Source: JAPPLB01 sp965218555
Lineage (GTDB): Bacteria > Acidobacteriota > Terriglobia > Bryobacterales > UBA6623
Length of the DNA stretch: 64,000 nt
Assembly: GCA_965218555.1 (NCBI GenBank)
Contig: OZ244625.1
Coordinates: forward strand, 3,162,001-3,226,000
Direction of reading: 5' to 3'
Under the pieces are notes generated by a model that did not search any database, was not told the origin of the DNA, and worked only from the letters and a program-made list of their open reading frames with translations. Shown piece after piece: positions 7,861 to 17,146 of this stretch (position 1 is its first letter; every line of letters begins with the position of its first letter). The position numbers and the translations under genes are program-made.

Positions 7861-8742
7861 TCAAGTTCCCATGACGCGGCGCTGCAAGAGCAGAGTCAGG
7901 AGGAAGCATCCCAAGGCTACGGCGATGAGCTCGGTGTAGCCCAGCACGCTGAGGTAGAAGGCATCGATGAGACAGAAACCGCTCAGCCAGACATGTACGG
8001 CGGTTTTCGTTTTTGGAGGCACGCGAAAGACCATCAAGACGGCCCTCGCCTGCCACACAATCATCACTACGGCAACACCCGCCGCGAGCAGTGCTTCATC
8101 CGGCGTGATCCAAACGCCCGGGATGAGAACAATCAACGGAATAGCCACCGCCAGCCGGCGGCTGCTATCGATCTGCTCCTGATGTTCCGAACGCGCCACA
8201 ATCGTGAACGCCGTTGTGTAGGCGAATAGGGCCAGCGCGAACCAGAACGGCTTGGGCTCGTTCAGGGCTCCGCCGACCGCTGTGGCTGCGGCCAGGTAAA
8301 CGAGACCTCGCGCCGCCCCGACAAACACAACGCTTGCCGCCAAGCGTTTGTGGAGTAGATTGTACAGAGTAATGACGGCGACGAGCACCGTGCCGATTCC
8401 GAACGCGATGAGTCCGATCGAAGCAAAAACTGCTGATCCCAGAATGAATCCGGCGACGGTGATTCTGTAGGCCTGCCGTTGCGAAAGCCGCCCGGAGGGG
8501 ATGGGCCTTTCGGGCCGTGCTTCGGCGTCCCATTCGGCGTCGACCGCATCATTGCAGGCGATGCCGGCGAGGTAGAGGAGCAGGACCGCCACGACGCACG
8601 GCGCAGCGATTTTCCAAGGGATATCCGTGCTCGAGACGCCGAGCGCCGCACCGACAAGCACGTTCGAAACCACCGAAGGCAGATTGGAGATTCTAAGGAG
8701 TTCGGCGTAGGCCCGAAGGGTTTCTGCGGCGTGGCCCCTCAT
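7861..8742 (-). CDS. eboC: EboC, UbiA-like prenyltransferase
   Basis: 293 residues from the start at 8742, which overlaps the eboE stop as ATGA; an upstream start would overlap eboE by 40 bases. It is a polytopic membrane protein with about eight hydrophobic segments. The first UbiA aspartate motif is clear: CNDAVDAEWDAEARPERPIPSG (NDxxDxxxD-type). The second motif is weak. UbiA enzymes attach isoprenoid chains to aromatic acceptors within the membrane. In the ebo cluster EboC is proposed to prenylate or move an unknown carrier. Translational coupling with eboE and the tiny gap to eboF support a single operon. Confidence 0.85.
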   Translation of the reverse strand: MRGHAAETLRAYAELLRISNLPSVVSNVLVGAALGVSSTDIPWKIAAPCVVAVLLLYLAGIACNDAVDAEWDAEARPERPIPSGRLSQRQAYRITVAGFILGSAVFASIGLIAFGIGTVLVAVITLYNLLHKRLAASVVFVGAARGLVYLAAATAVGGALNEPKPFWFALALFAYTTAFTIVARSEHQEQIDSSRRLAVAIPLIVLIPGVWITPDEALLAAGVAVVMIVWQARAVLMVFRVPPKTKTAVHVWLSGFCLIDAFYLSVLGYTELIAVALGCFLLTLLLQRRVMGT

Positions 8743-9920
8743 GTTGCGGCATGAGCTGAAAATCGCTCGCGTAACCAACTCAGCTCGTTGGCGATTCCTG
8801 CCGCTAAATCAGCGACGCGAAGCTCGGATGGCAGCACGCTCCAGGCGTAGGTTTCGGCCTCGTAGTGACGGACCAAACCACGGCCCTTCAGCGCGAAGAG
8901 ACAGTTGTCCACTTGCCGTTGCGTCGTTTCCAGCAGACCGAATCGTTCAAGGTAAAGGGGTACATGAAAGTGAACCCTCCATTCGCCCTGAAGCTCCTCC
9001 ACATCGGGCTCGCCGAGGGCTAGCGGCAGATCGTCAAAAAAGCGGCAATCGCGGATGACGGTTTGATGAAGATAACGGTCCTCGGCGAAGCGACTCAGTT
9101 GGTCGAGAGCGCTCCGGCGCTCCAGGACATCGAGTCGGTCGCCGGCCACCCGAATCGCGGATGAGATCTGCACCTTGCCGATCTGGATGCCGGCTTTCTC
9201 GTAGCTCGCGATCGCCACGGCGTTCTCTTCGAACATCACCGCCGCGTGACAGATGTCGTGGCAGACCCGCAGATAGCGCCGGATACGGTCACCATCACCG
9301 TCTCGCAAGAGATGGTTCTCGAAGAACCCCACGACATCGGACGAAGTATCGAGGTAGCAACCGGGCTCCGGTTCGAGGTCAACATGGATGAGCCGGCCTT
9401 GCTCTTGTTCGATTCGCTCGAGCTGTTCCGCCAGCTCATTAAGATGCCGAGCCGCTTGGGCCGGTCCCGAGGGGTCCGTGCCGAGGGAGGCCCCCCAACC
9501 GATGGGCAGCGTCGAAATGCTTCCCTCAGCTCCGTCGGGCCGGAGAAAAGCGAGGATGCGAGCCAGATCGAGTGTGTAGAAAAGGCGCGCAGGGTCGCGC
9601 CAATCGGGTGAATAGACACGATATTTGACCTCGGGTCCGTGAAAATCACCGTAGGGGAAGCCGTTCAGAGTGAACGGTTCCAGGCCGGCCTCGTCCAACC
9701 AATCTCGGAACCGGATTAAGGGCTCTGTTGCTTCCAGCAACTCGCGGGCAGCCTGCGCCGAGAGCCAGAGGCCGACACCCATTGGCTCGTCCGTACTGAC
9801 ACGCTTCTTGACGGCGAGCGAATACCGTTTGAGATTGTCGATCGTCTCCGCAAGGCCCGCCCCGGCGTGGACGTTAGTGCAATAGCCGAGGGTTGTTCCC
9901 GGTCCGAGAACGTCACGCAT
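8739..9920 (-). CDS. eboE: EboE metabolite traffic protein, xylose-isomerase-like TIM barrel
   Basis: 393 residues. The N-terminus, LGYCTNVHAGAGLAETIDNLKRY, and the pieces GLWLSAQAARELL, FTLNGFPYGDFHG, HVDLEPEPGCYLDTS, VCHDICHAAVMFE and ISSAIRV together are the hallmark of EboE. The conserved H, E and D residues are those that bind metal in xylose-isomerase-like barrels. No reaction is known. In the ebo cluster it is a core gene. It overlaps eboB by 8 bases and eboC by 4, so all three are probably translated together. Confidence 0.9.
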   Translation of the reverse strand: MRDVLGPGTTLGYCTNVHAGAGLAETIDNLKRYSLAVKKRVSTDEPMGVGLWLSAQAARELLEATEPLIRFRDWLDEAGLEPFTLNGFPYGDFHGPEVKYRVYSPDWRDPARLFYTLDLARILAFLRPDGAEGSISTLPIGWGASLGTDPSGPAQAARHLNELAEQLERIEQEQGRLIHVDLEPEPGCYLDTSSDVVGFFENHLLRDGDGDRIRRYLRVCHDICHAAVMFEENAVAIASYEKAGIQIGKVQISSAIRVAGDRLDVLERRSALDQLSRFAEDRYLHQTVIRDCRFFDDLPLALGEPDVEELQGEWRVHFHVPLYLERFGLLETTQRQVDNCLFALKGRGLVRHYEAETYAWSVLPSELRVADLAAGIANELSWLRERFSAHAAT

Positions 9921-10722
9921 CGATGACCTTGCACTTCGGACACTGGCTGAGAAACGTAAGAGGATTTCGGAAGGCGATCGTTTCGAACACTTCGGGGCTG
10001 TGGCCGCGCCGCTTGAGCTCCATGGCCGTCTTCGGCACCGACATCGGGTCGCTGTGCCCCCAGTCTCCGGCGGAATTCACCCACAGCCGCTCTGTCCCAT
10101 AGGTCTCGATGATGTCGACGGCGCGCTGCACGGTGCATTTCGAGTTGGGGTAGAGTGTCATTCCCGCCCAGAAGCCTTCATCGAGAACCATCCTGACCGT
10201 GTGCTCTTCGACGTGGTCGATCAGCACACGCCCCGGATCGATGTTGCCGTTGCGCTTGATCGCATCGAGGGTGATGCGCGTACCCTTGCGCTTGTCCTCC
10301 AGATGCGGCGTGTGCACGAGGATAAGTTGATCGTGCCGGTCGGCGATGCCGATTTGCTCTTCGAGGATCGTCAACTCGTTGCGCGTGTTCTTGTTGAGGC
10401 CGATCTCTCCGACGCCGAGCACGGTGTCCTCCCCGAGAAACTCCGGGATGATCTTGATGACTTCTCGGGCGAGCCCGAGGTCCTCGGCTTCCTTTGGATT
10501 GATGCAGATCCAAGTGTAGTGGTCAATCCCGTACTCCGCGGCCCGTTTGGGCTCGAAACTCGTAAGGAGCCGGAAATAGTCATAGAAGCCCTGCGCCGAG
10601 GAGCGATCGTATCCCGCCCAGAAGGCCGGCTCCGTAACGGCGACGCAACCGGCCTCGGCCATGCGCTGATAGTCGTCCGTCGTGCGGGAGACCATGTGAA
10701 TGTGTGGATCGATGTATTTCAA
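9913..10722 (-). CDS. eboB: EboB, TatD-like metal hydrolase
   Basis: 269 residues. The HxH metal motif is at the very start (MKYIDPHIHMVSR). Further ligands are suggested by GVGEIGLNKNTRNE (Glu), ILVHTPHLEDKRKG (His) and LIDHVEEHT (His), and the final Asp by NSAGDWGHSDP. This is the TatD/amidohydrolase barrel pattern. Two cysteines near the end (SQCPKCKVIDA) look like a small metal or redox knuckle. It is an ebo core gene; the substrate is unknown. It starts 15 bases after the small unknown gene and overlaps eboE. Confidence 0.85.
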   Translation of the reverse strand: MKYIDPHIHMVSRTTDDYQRMAEAGCVAVTEPAFWAGYDRSSAQGFYDYFRLLTSFEPKRAAEYGIDHYTWICINPKEAEDLGLAREVIKIIPEFLGEDTVLGVGEIGLNKNTRNELTILEEQIGIADRHDQLILVHTPHLEDKRKGTRITLDAIKRNGNIDPGRVLIDHVEEHTVRMVLDEGFWAGMTLYPNSKCTVQRAVDIIETYGTERLWVNSAGDWGHSDPMSVPKTAMELKRRGHSPEVFETIAFRNPLTFLSQCPKCKVIDA

Positions 10723-10737
10723 GTCGCCCGCTCCGTT

Positions 10738-11040
10738 TCAGGTTGCACCCGGGTAGGCTCCCGATGCGCCCTTGCCTGACGACTTCGGAATCGGATCGAC
10801 AGTCGGGTCGCTGAGCACCTCCAGGACGCGTCTTGCCTTCTCGCCTTCGCTGTCGGTGAACACGGTCAGGGCCTGCTCCATAGCCTTCACACGGAAGTCT
10901 TCTGTGGCTTCGGACGGCCGGGCGCGGTCGATCCGGTCGAGGAAAGCGGCGATGTCGATCAGCTTGGCTCGATGCTCGAGGAAGTACTGATCGATGACCT
11001 GTTGCTGCGTCAGCGGACAGGTGTAGGGTTGGTCACTCAT
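10738..11040 (-). CDS. Small conserved-looking protein inside the ebo operon
   Basis: 100 residues. The central part (TQQQVIDQYFLEHRAKLIDIAAFLDRIDRAR) is strongly helical and looks conserved; the last 20 residues are flexible. There is no signal peptide or membrane segment. It sits where eboA might be expected but is half the length of EboA (about 220 residues) and I see no resemblance. It is 44 bases after eboD and 15 before eboB, on the same strand, so it is almost certainly co-transcribed. Function unknown. Confidence 0.75.
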   Translation of the reverse strand: MSDQPYTCPLTQQQVIDQYFLEHRAKLIDIAAFLDRIDRARPSEATEDFRVKAMEQALTVFTDSEGEKARRVLEVLSDPTVDPIPKSSGKGASGAYPGAT

Positions 11041-11084
11041 CGGGGTTTCCCTTGCAACACCAGTGTACTTCAGACGGAGTGAGC

Positions 11085-12230
11085 TTACCGATGCCTCGCC
11101 GCGAGACGCTCGGTCGACGTTCGGACGGCCGCGGGCTGTATTTCGTGGATGTCCGTCGGGGCGCCGACCCCGCCAAGCATGGCAATAGTCAGCTCGCCGC
11201 CGAGATGCTCGCGAAACTCGTCGATTCCTCGCAGCAGAACCTGGGTGTCGGCGATCGCTTCGTCATAAAGCGGAAAACCGAGTCCCGAGAGACAATCAAG
11301 AATCCGTTCACTGTCCGATTCGGCTAGAAGGCCGGTTTCGGTCGAGTAGACGGTGTCCAATGCAAGGCCGATGGCGACGGCCTCGCCGTGCCGCAGGCGA
11401 AACTGTGTCATCTGCTCGAGCTTGTGCGCCGCCCAGTGTCCGAAGTCGAGGGGCCGGGCCGAGGTCAACTCGAAGGGGTCGCCGCTTCCCGTAATGTGGC
11501 GCAGGTGCAACTCGGCTGACTTGCGGATCACTGGCAACGCTGCGTCGAGATGCCGCTTGCTGATCTTGCTGACTTGGGTCTCGATCTCTTCAAAAAGCGC
11601 GGCGTTCTTGACGAGGCCTACTTTGACCGCCTCGGCGAAGCCGCAACGCCAGTCGCGATCGGACAATGTCGAGAGCAGCGAGTGGTCGTTCACCACCGCC
11701 CATGGCGGGCTGAACGCACCCAGGTAGTTCTTCTTGCCGAAAGCGTTCACGCCGTTCTTGACGCCGACGCCGGAATCGGCTTGGGAAAGCGTCGTTGTCG
11801 GCAACCTTACGAGCCGGACGCCCCGATGCGCGATGGCCGCAGCGTACCCGACGCTGTCCAGAACCGCTCCGCCCCCGACTACCATGACGTACGATTGGCG
11901 ATCGATGCCGGCATGGTTAATGTGCTGAAGAATACGTTCCAAGACGGCAGGACTGTTCTTTGACTCCTCACCGCCGGGAATCGTGAAGGTTTGAAGAGGC
12001 CTCCAGCGGCGCGCCTTTGCGTATTCCCGGGCGGATTCTTCAAGGTCCGGCCAAGCTTCGGCGACCGCCTTGTCAAAAAACGCCGCGGCGAGAGGCGGCT
12101 CCGTCGAGCCCTCCCGGAGGACCTCATCCAATAAGGGATTCTTCGACGAGAACGCGTTCTCCGTGAAGCGCAGACGATGGATGAATGGAACGGAGAAGGG
12201 AACAGTGATAACGTCCTCGTTCACTTGCAT
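11085..12230 (-). CDS. eboD: EboD, 3-dehydroquinate-synthase-like protein
   Basis: 381 residues and first gene of the ebo operon. It has the DHQS fold signatures: GGGAVLDSVGYAAAIAHRG (NAD site), RLPTTTLSQADSGVG-K-GVN (substrate site), KNYLGAFSPP, GFAEAVKVGL (first metal Glu), and later histidines in RPLDFGHWAAHKLE and RHGEAVAIGL. The key lysines and zinc ligands look present, so it is probably catalytic on a sugar-acid-like substrate, but it is not the shikimate enzyme by context. The short N-terminal extension (MQVNEDVITVPFSVPFIHRLRFT) is typical of EboD. The roughly 300-base region upstream holds the operon promoter. Confidence 0.85.
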   Translation of the reverse strand: MQVNEDVITVPFSVPFIHRLRFTENAFSSKNPLLDEVLREGSTEPPLAAAFFDKAVAEAWPDLEESAREYAKARRWRPLQTFTIPGGEESKNSPAVLERILQHINHAGIDRQSYVMVVGGGAVLDSVGYAAAIAHRGVRLVRLPTTTLSQADSGVGVKNGVNAFGKKNYLGAFSPPWAVVNDHSLLSTLSDRDWRCGFAEAVKVGLVKNAALFEEIETQVSKISKRHLDAALPVIRKSAELHLRHITGSGDPFELTSARPLDFGHWAAHKLEQMTQFRLRHGEAVAIGLALDTVYSTETGLLAESDSERILDCLSGLGFPLYDEAIADTQVLLRGIDEFREHLGGELTIAMLGGVGAPTDIHEIQPAAVRTSTERLAARHR

Positions 12231-12537
12231 ACTCTACCGATAGGAAATGACGATGGGCAGGCGGGGCGGCATCAGCCGTGGCCGTGCCGGAGAATCCGGG
12301 GCGCTCGATTCACGGTTGTGGGAACCTCCGGCCTCCCATGCCCACTCCAGGCTGGCGAGCCTCGTCGCCCGATCCTGACAACCCTCGCTTCGTAGTATGA
12401 CCGATCCATACGGCAATCCGGGCAGACTACGGCCACTGAAAAACGAAACCTTTTGCTCACAAACGGGATCAGAATAAAGAGAGTTTTGTGTTCGGTTGAG
12501 CCGGAGCGCGCGATAGAATGAACGGAGGACAACGGAA
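12231..12537. other. Divergent intergenic region upstream of eboD and the 12538 gene
   Basis: 307 bases without a gene. It must hold the ebo promoter (minus strand) and the promoter of the secreted protein (plus strand). A ribosome site ggagga precedes 12538 by 7 bases. On the minus strand ttgccg and tacgaa near 12415-12390 are a weak promoter-like pair. No clear operator was seen. Confidence 0.4.
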
Positions 12538-13353
12538 ATGAAGCTCTTTCCTGCAGCAAGCATCCTGGTTGTGGCGACAGGCGCCGTATCTTTCGCGCAA
12601 GTTGCCCCCGTGAAGTCCGAAGAGCCCGCTCCGGCGCTCAAGACCCGCGAGTCGGTCGAGAAGAATACGCTGACCGTGCCAAGCGGCATTCGGGTTCCGC
12701 TTGCGCTGATCAACAGCGTCAGCACGAAGCACGCTGCTCCGGGAGACCGCATCTACCTGGAGTCCGTCTATCCGGTCGCCATCGACGGGCGCATCCTGAT
12801 TCCGACGGGCACCTACATCTCCGGCTCGGTGACTCGGGCGAAACGGCCGGGCCGCGTGAAGGGTAAGGGCGAGTTGTTCCTTCGCTTCGAGCAGATGATT
12901 CTGCCCAATGGGACTATGCGTGATTTCACAGGCCGCGTGGGGCAGCTTGACGGCCGCTCCCCCGAGGGCTTCGAGCGCGAAGAAGGCAAGATCAAGAGCG
13001 AAGGCAACAAGGGCGAAGACGCGACCACGGTAGCCCAGACGACAGCCGCAGGGGCATCAATCGGAGTGATTGCGGGAGCGGCGGCCAACAACCCCGGGGC
13101 GGGTCTCGGGCTTGGCGCGGCGGTGGGCGCGGCTGCCGGACTCGCCGGTGTGTTCCTGACACGTGGGCCGGACGCTACGCTTGAGCGCGGCACGCTGCTC
13201 GACATGGTGCTCGATCGCGATCTCTACTTCACAGAGGCCGAGGTGACGTTCGAAAATGCTGTTTCCGGACGCCCGGTCGATGTGGGCAATGGCCCGGACC
13301 CGAACCGCAACCGCAGCAACAAGGGTGGCCGCCTGGGACGCTTCCCGTTCTAG
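12538..13353 (+). CDS. Secreted protein with a TrbI/VirB10-like domain, glycine-zipper segment
   Basis: 271 residues with a signal peptide (MKLFPAASILVVATGAVSFAQ). Residues 45-140 show a beta-rich domain: VPSGIRVPLALINSVSTKHAAPGDRI, VAIDGRILIPTGTYISGSVTRAKRPG and GELFLRFEQMILPNG, resembling the TrbI/VirB10 C-terminal fold often found alone in Acidobacteriota. Residues about 170-210 are a glycine/alanine zipper (ASIGVIAGAAANNPGAGLGLGAAVGAAAGLAG) that could cross or pack in a membrane. The tail is Asn/Arg/Gly rich. There is no conjugation system here, so a secretion role is not implied. A good ribosome site, cggagga, precedes the start. Confidence 0.7.
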   Translation: MKLFPAASILVVATGAVSFAQVAPVKSEEPAPALKTRESVEKNTLTVPSGIRVPLALINSVSTKHAAPGDRIYLESVYPVAIDGRILIPTGTYISGSVTRAKRPGRVKGKGELFLRFEQMILPNGTMRDFTGRVGQLDGRSPEGFEREEGKIKSEGNKGEDATTVAQTTAAGASIGVIAGAAANNPGAGLGLGAAVGAAAGLAGVFLTRGPDATLERGTLLDMVLDRDLYFTEAEVTFENAVSGRPVDVGNGPDPNRNRSNKGGRLGRFPF

Positions 13354-13458
13354 CGAATGCACCTGACCCTGTCGGGAGCCGGCTGATTTCTTAAGTCCTC
13401 TTGTTATCATCATTTCCAGTTGAGACGGAGGAGTTTCTCCGCTGTCTCGCATCGGCCC

Positions 13459-15702
13459 GTGGAAAGAAAGAGTCACCGGATATCCCTCATCGTTTCCAGC
13501 GTGCTGCTGGTGCTGCTGGCGGTCCTGACGTTCTGGCAGACTTCTCTCGATTTCGGTGATTTTCGGCCTGGCGGAGCCACCGAGACCATTGTTCTGTGGG
13601 GCACGTCGACGCTCGTCGTCATCGGCGTGCTTGCGCTAGGGTTCATTGTTTTCCGCAGTCTGCTCAAGCTGTACGTCGACTCCCGGAAGAACCGCCTCGG
13701 CTCCCGCATCAAGACCAAGTTGGTCGTCGGCGCACTGGTGTTGTCGATCGTTCCGGTGGTGTGTCTGGTCATCTTCAACTTCAGTTTTCTCAACCGCACG
13801 CTCGACAAGTGGTTTACACAGCCGACGCGTGAGATCCACGACCAGGCCGAGGCGCTGTGGCAGGAAGTCGTCCCTGATAAATCCGAGGCCGACGCGCTCC
13901 GCATCGCAGCGATGCCGGAAACGGTCGCCGCGCTCGTCGAAGGCAGTGCCAACGAGGCTTTCCGAACGCAACTGTCCGAAGTCGTTGACGGTGAGCGAGC
14001 GCATTACATTGCTCTCGTTCCCACCGCCGGGCGTCGTCCTCTGGCGGAAGTGTACGGAGGAGTCCTGTTTCAGGGGCCGGTCGAATGGCGCAGGCTCGAT
14101 CGGCCTTACGGCGATGCCGGCGTCGAGAACGTTTTTTCGATCGTTCACCGTGAGTACTTGTACTCGGTGGCGCGGGTCCGCGACGGCTCGAACGATATCG
14201 GGAGCGTCGTCGTCGCCTGGGAGTTCCCCCGTGAGTTTACGGAGCGCTTGGCGCTGATGCGCGGCGAATACGAGGCCTACACGGCGACGCACAGCGCGTA
14301 CCGCAACTTCCGCTACTTTTATCTCGGGATGCTTTCTCTGATCGCGATCTTCGTGCTTTTCGTGGGAACGTGGCTGGCGCTGTTTTTGTCGAAACAGATC
14401 ATCGTTCCGATCGAAGCCCTGGTAGAAGCGACCGGCGAGCTTTCGAGCGGGCACTTGGGCTTCCGCATCCAAGCGCAGACTAGCGATGAGCTCGGCGCGC
14501 TGGTCGAGTCATTCAACAGCATGACGCAGCAGTTGGAGTCAAAAACACAGCAACTCCAGCTCAGCAACGAAGACTTGGCGCAGGCCAACGTCGAACTCGA
14601 ATCACGCCGCCGGTTCATCGACGCGATTCTTGAGAGCATCACACCCGGTGTCATCTCCGTCGCGGCCGACGGAGAAGTATTGAAGGTGAACTCCTCACTT
14701 CGGAGGATGTTCGGACTTCCCTTGGATGCCGCGCCGCAAAGGCTTGCCGAGCTCTTTGCAGACGACGACCTGCAAGACCTCGCCTACATGCTGAACCGAG
14801 CACGCCGAACCGGTCTGGCGACACGGGAGCTCGAGGTCGAGCGAGACGGCCGGATTCGGCATCTTGCCGTGACCGTTTCCGCCCTCGCCAAAGACGAGCA
14901 GGTCGATGTAGAGCCGGCCAGCTTTGTCGTTGTCCTGGAAGATACGACGGAACTGCTTCGCGCCCAGAAGTCCGCCGCCTGGAACGAAGTCACCCGCCGC
15001 GTTGCGCACGAGATCAAGAATCCTCTCACGCCCATTGCTCTTTCAGCGGAACGCATGAGCCGCCTGCTCAAACGCTACGGGGGCTTGGACGATTCCCCCG
15101 AGCGCCGGAAACTACGTGAGCACTTCGAGAAATGCACGGATACGATTGTGCGCGAGGTCGAAACCCTGCGAACTCTCGTCGATGAGTTCTCGCAGTTTGC
15201 CCGCTTTCCTCAGGCCAAGCCTGAGCGCGCCGACCTGAACGCGGTCGTCGAAGAGGCTCTTGATGTCTTCCACGGACGACTCGACGACGTGGTGATTCGC
15301 CGCGACCTCGCCGACGATTTACCGGAAGTCTTCATCGACCCCGAGCAATTCAAGCGCGTCGTGGTCAACCTCATCGACAACGCGGCGGAAGCGGTCCGCG
15401 GCGCTTGGGTCAAGGAGATCTTCATTGCCAGCGCTCCCGGCCCCGTGCCTGATAGCGTCGAACTGGTTGTCGCCGATTCCGGTATGGGTATCTCCGCCAA
15501 GGATAAAGAAAAGCTGTTCCTCCCCTACTTCTCCACCAAGAAGCGCGGCACGGGACTGGGTTTGGCAATCGTCAGCCGCATTTTGAGCGAGCACCAGGCG
15601 ACGATCCGGGTGGAGGAGAATCAGCCGTCGGGAAGCCGCTTCATCATCGAAGTACCGACGGCAGCCGGCCGTCCGGCGGTTGTGGTCGGAGTCGCCGGGT
15701 GA
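13459..15702 (+). CDS. ntrY: NtrY-type sensor histidine kinase
   Basis: 747 residues from GTG at 13459; an alternative TTG at 13420 adds 13 residues, and neither has a strong ribosome site. Three N-terminal membrane helices are followed by an extracytoplasmic domain, a fourth helix (YFYLGMLSLIAIFVLFVGTWLALFL cut at its charged end), a HAMP segment (IVPIEALVEATGELSSG), a short coiled coil, a PAS domain (RFIDAILESITPGVISV), the phospho-accepting histidine in RVAHEIKNPLTPIALSAER near residue 515, and ATPase boxes VVNLIDNAAEAV, DSGMGIS and KKRGTGLGLAI. This is the NtrY architecture. It overlaps the response regulator by 4 bases, so they are coupled partners, by family probably controlling nitrogen metabolism or envelope functions. 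Confidence 0.9.
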   Translation: MERKSHRISLIVSSVLLVLLAVLTFWQTSLDFGDFRPGGATETIVLWGTSTLVVIGVLALGFIVFRSLLKLYVDSRKNRLGSRIKTKLVVGALVLSIVPVVCLVIFNFSFLNRTLDKWFTQPTREIHDQAEALWQEVVPDKSEADALRIAAMPETVAALVEGSANEAFRTQLSEVVDGERAHYIALVPTAGRRPLAEVYGGVLFQGPVEWRRLDRPYGDAGVENVFSIVHREYLYSVARVRDGSNDIGSVVVAWEFPREFTERLALMRGEYEAYTATHSAYRNFRYFYLGMLSLIAIFVLFVGTWLALFLSKQIIVPIEALVEATGELSSGHLGFRIQAQTSDELGALVESFNSMTQQLESKTQQLQLSNEDLAQANVELESRRRFIDAILESITPGVISVAADGEVLKVNSSLRRMFGLPLDAAPQRLAELFADDDLQDLAYMLNRARRTGLATRELEVERDGRIRHLAVTVSALAKDEQVDVEPASFVVVLEDTTELLRAQKSAAWNEVTRRVAHEIKNPLTPIALSAERMSRLLKRYGGLDDSPERRKLREHFEKCTDTIVREVETLRTLVDEFSQFARFPQAKPERADLNAVVEEALDVFHGRLDDVVIRRDLADDLPEVFIDPEQFKRVVVNLIDNAAEAVRGAWVKEIFIASAPGPVPDSVELVVADSGMGISAKDKEKLFLPYFSTKKRGTGLGLAIVSRILSEHQATIRVEENQPSGSRFIIEVPTAAGRPAVVVGVAG

Positions 15703-17072
15703 GGCCGAACCGTATCCTGGTCGTCGACGACGAGCCGGGCATCCGAGAGTCGCTCAGCGGCATCCTGGAGGACGAGGGCTACGAGGCCGCGGCGGTCGAA
15801 ACCGGCGAGGAATGCCTCTCACTGCTGAATGAGAAGACCTATCACGTCGTCCTTCTCGATATTTGGCTGCCTGCGATGGACGGTCTCGAAACCCTGGAGC
15901 GCATCCAGCAACTCGATCCGAGTCGGCGCCCCGTAGTCGTAGTGATATCGGGCCACGGCACGATCGAAAGCGCGGTGCGCGCTACAAAGCTGGGGGCGCT
16001 TGACTTTCTCGAGAAGCCGCTTTCGCTGGAAAAGGTCACCGTCTGCGTCAAGAACGCGCTCGAACGCCGCCGGTTATTGATTGAGAATCTCTCGCTCCGT
16101 GAACAGGTCAAGACGAAGTTCAAGATCATCGGCGAGAGCATTCCGATGAAAGCTCTTCGCCAGCAGTTGGAACTGATGGCGCCGACTAACGGGCGTGTTC
16201 TGATCTACGGCGAGAGCGGGACCGGCAAGGAATTGATCGCCTCCGCCATCCACTCTCGAAGCCAGCGGGCTCGTGCCGCTTTCGTCGAGGTCAACTGCGC
16301 GGCTATTCCGGAAGAACTTATCGAAAGCGAGTTGTTCGGGCACGTCAAGGGTTCCTTTACCGGAGCGCACGAAAACAAGACCGGCAAGTTTCAACAGGCG
16401 GATGGGGGTACGCTCTTTCTGGATGAAGTCGGCGACATGAGCTTGAACACCCAGGCCAAGGTTCTGCGCGTGCTCGAAGAACAACGCTTCGAACCCGTCG
16501 GCTCGGGGAAGACCGTGCAAGTTGATGTTCGCGTCATCGCCGCTACCAACAAGAACCTGGATAACGAGATCAGCCGAGGCAACTTTCGGGACGACCTCTT
16601 CTATCGACTCAACGTGATCCCCTTTGCGGTCCCGCCGCTGCGCGAACGTGCCGAAGACATCCCGCTGCTTGCCGGATACTTCCTGCGCGAGTTTGCGTCG
16701 GAGTACGGCCGGCGACCGAAGGAACTGACCGAGGCGGCCCAACAGGCGCTGATGGACTACTCCTGGCCCGGAAATGTTCGCGAGTTGCGTAATCTGATGG
16801 AGCGAATCGTTATCATGAACCCTCGGTCACGCATTGACACCGCCGATCTACCGTCGGCGCCCCGGCGGCATTCGGCCGCGTCGGGTCGCTTGCAGACTGC
16901 CAACTTCAAGTCATTGGAAGAGGCGCGAAAGGCCTACGAACGCGATTACGTCCTAAAGACCCTAGAGGGTATGGGTGGTAACGTAACCCGCACGGCGGCC
17001 GCCCTTGGCTTGGAGCGAAGCCATCTCTATCGGAAGATGAAGGCTTTGGGCATATCGCTGAAGGAGTCCTAG
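15699..17072 (+). CDS. ntrX: NtrX-type sigma-54-dependent response regulator
   Basis: 457 residues from GTG, overlapping the kinase stop. The receiver domain has the acidic pair DD at 10-11, the phospho-acceptor D54 in VLLDIWLP and lysine in FLEKPLS. The AAA+ domain (about 140-370) has Walker A GESGTGKE, the sigma-54 contact loop as GSFTGA (Ser where most have Ala), Walker B LFLDEVGDM and the arginine finger RDDLFYRL. A Fis-type helix-turn-helix ends it (GNVTRTAAALGLERSHLYRKMKALG). It should activate sigma-54 promoters when phosphorylated by the adjacent NtrY; no rpoN is visible in the window. Confidence 0.92.
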   Translation: MRPNRILVVDDEPGIRESLSGILEDEGYEAAAVETGEECLSLLNEKTYHVVLLDIWLPAMDGLETLERIQQLDPSRRPVVVVISGHGTIESAVRATKLGALDFLEKPLSLEKVTVCVKNALERRRLLIENLSLREQVKTKFKIIGESIPMKALRQQLELMAPTNGRVLIYGESGTGKELIASAIHSRSQRARAAFVEVNCAAIPEELIESELFGHVKGSFTGAHENKTGKFQQADGGTLFLDEVGDMSLNTQAKVLRVLEEQRFEPVGSGKTVQVDVRVIAATNKNLDNEISRGNFRDDLFYRLNVIPFAVPPLRERAEDIPLLAGYFLREFASEYGRRPKELTEAAQQALMDYSWPGNVRELRNLMERIVIMNPRSRIDTADLPSAPRRHSAASGRLQTANFKSLEEARKAYERDYVLKTLEGMGGNVTRTAAALGLERSHLYRKMKALGISLKES

Positions 17073-17146
17073 CTGCACTCCCGGTCCGCCCAGTTGAACT
17101 TACTACCGACCCTACCGACCGATTTCAACTCGAAAGGAATCACGCC

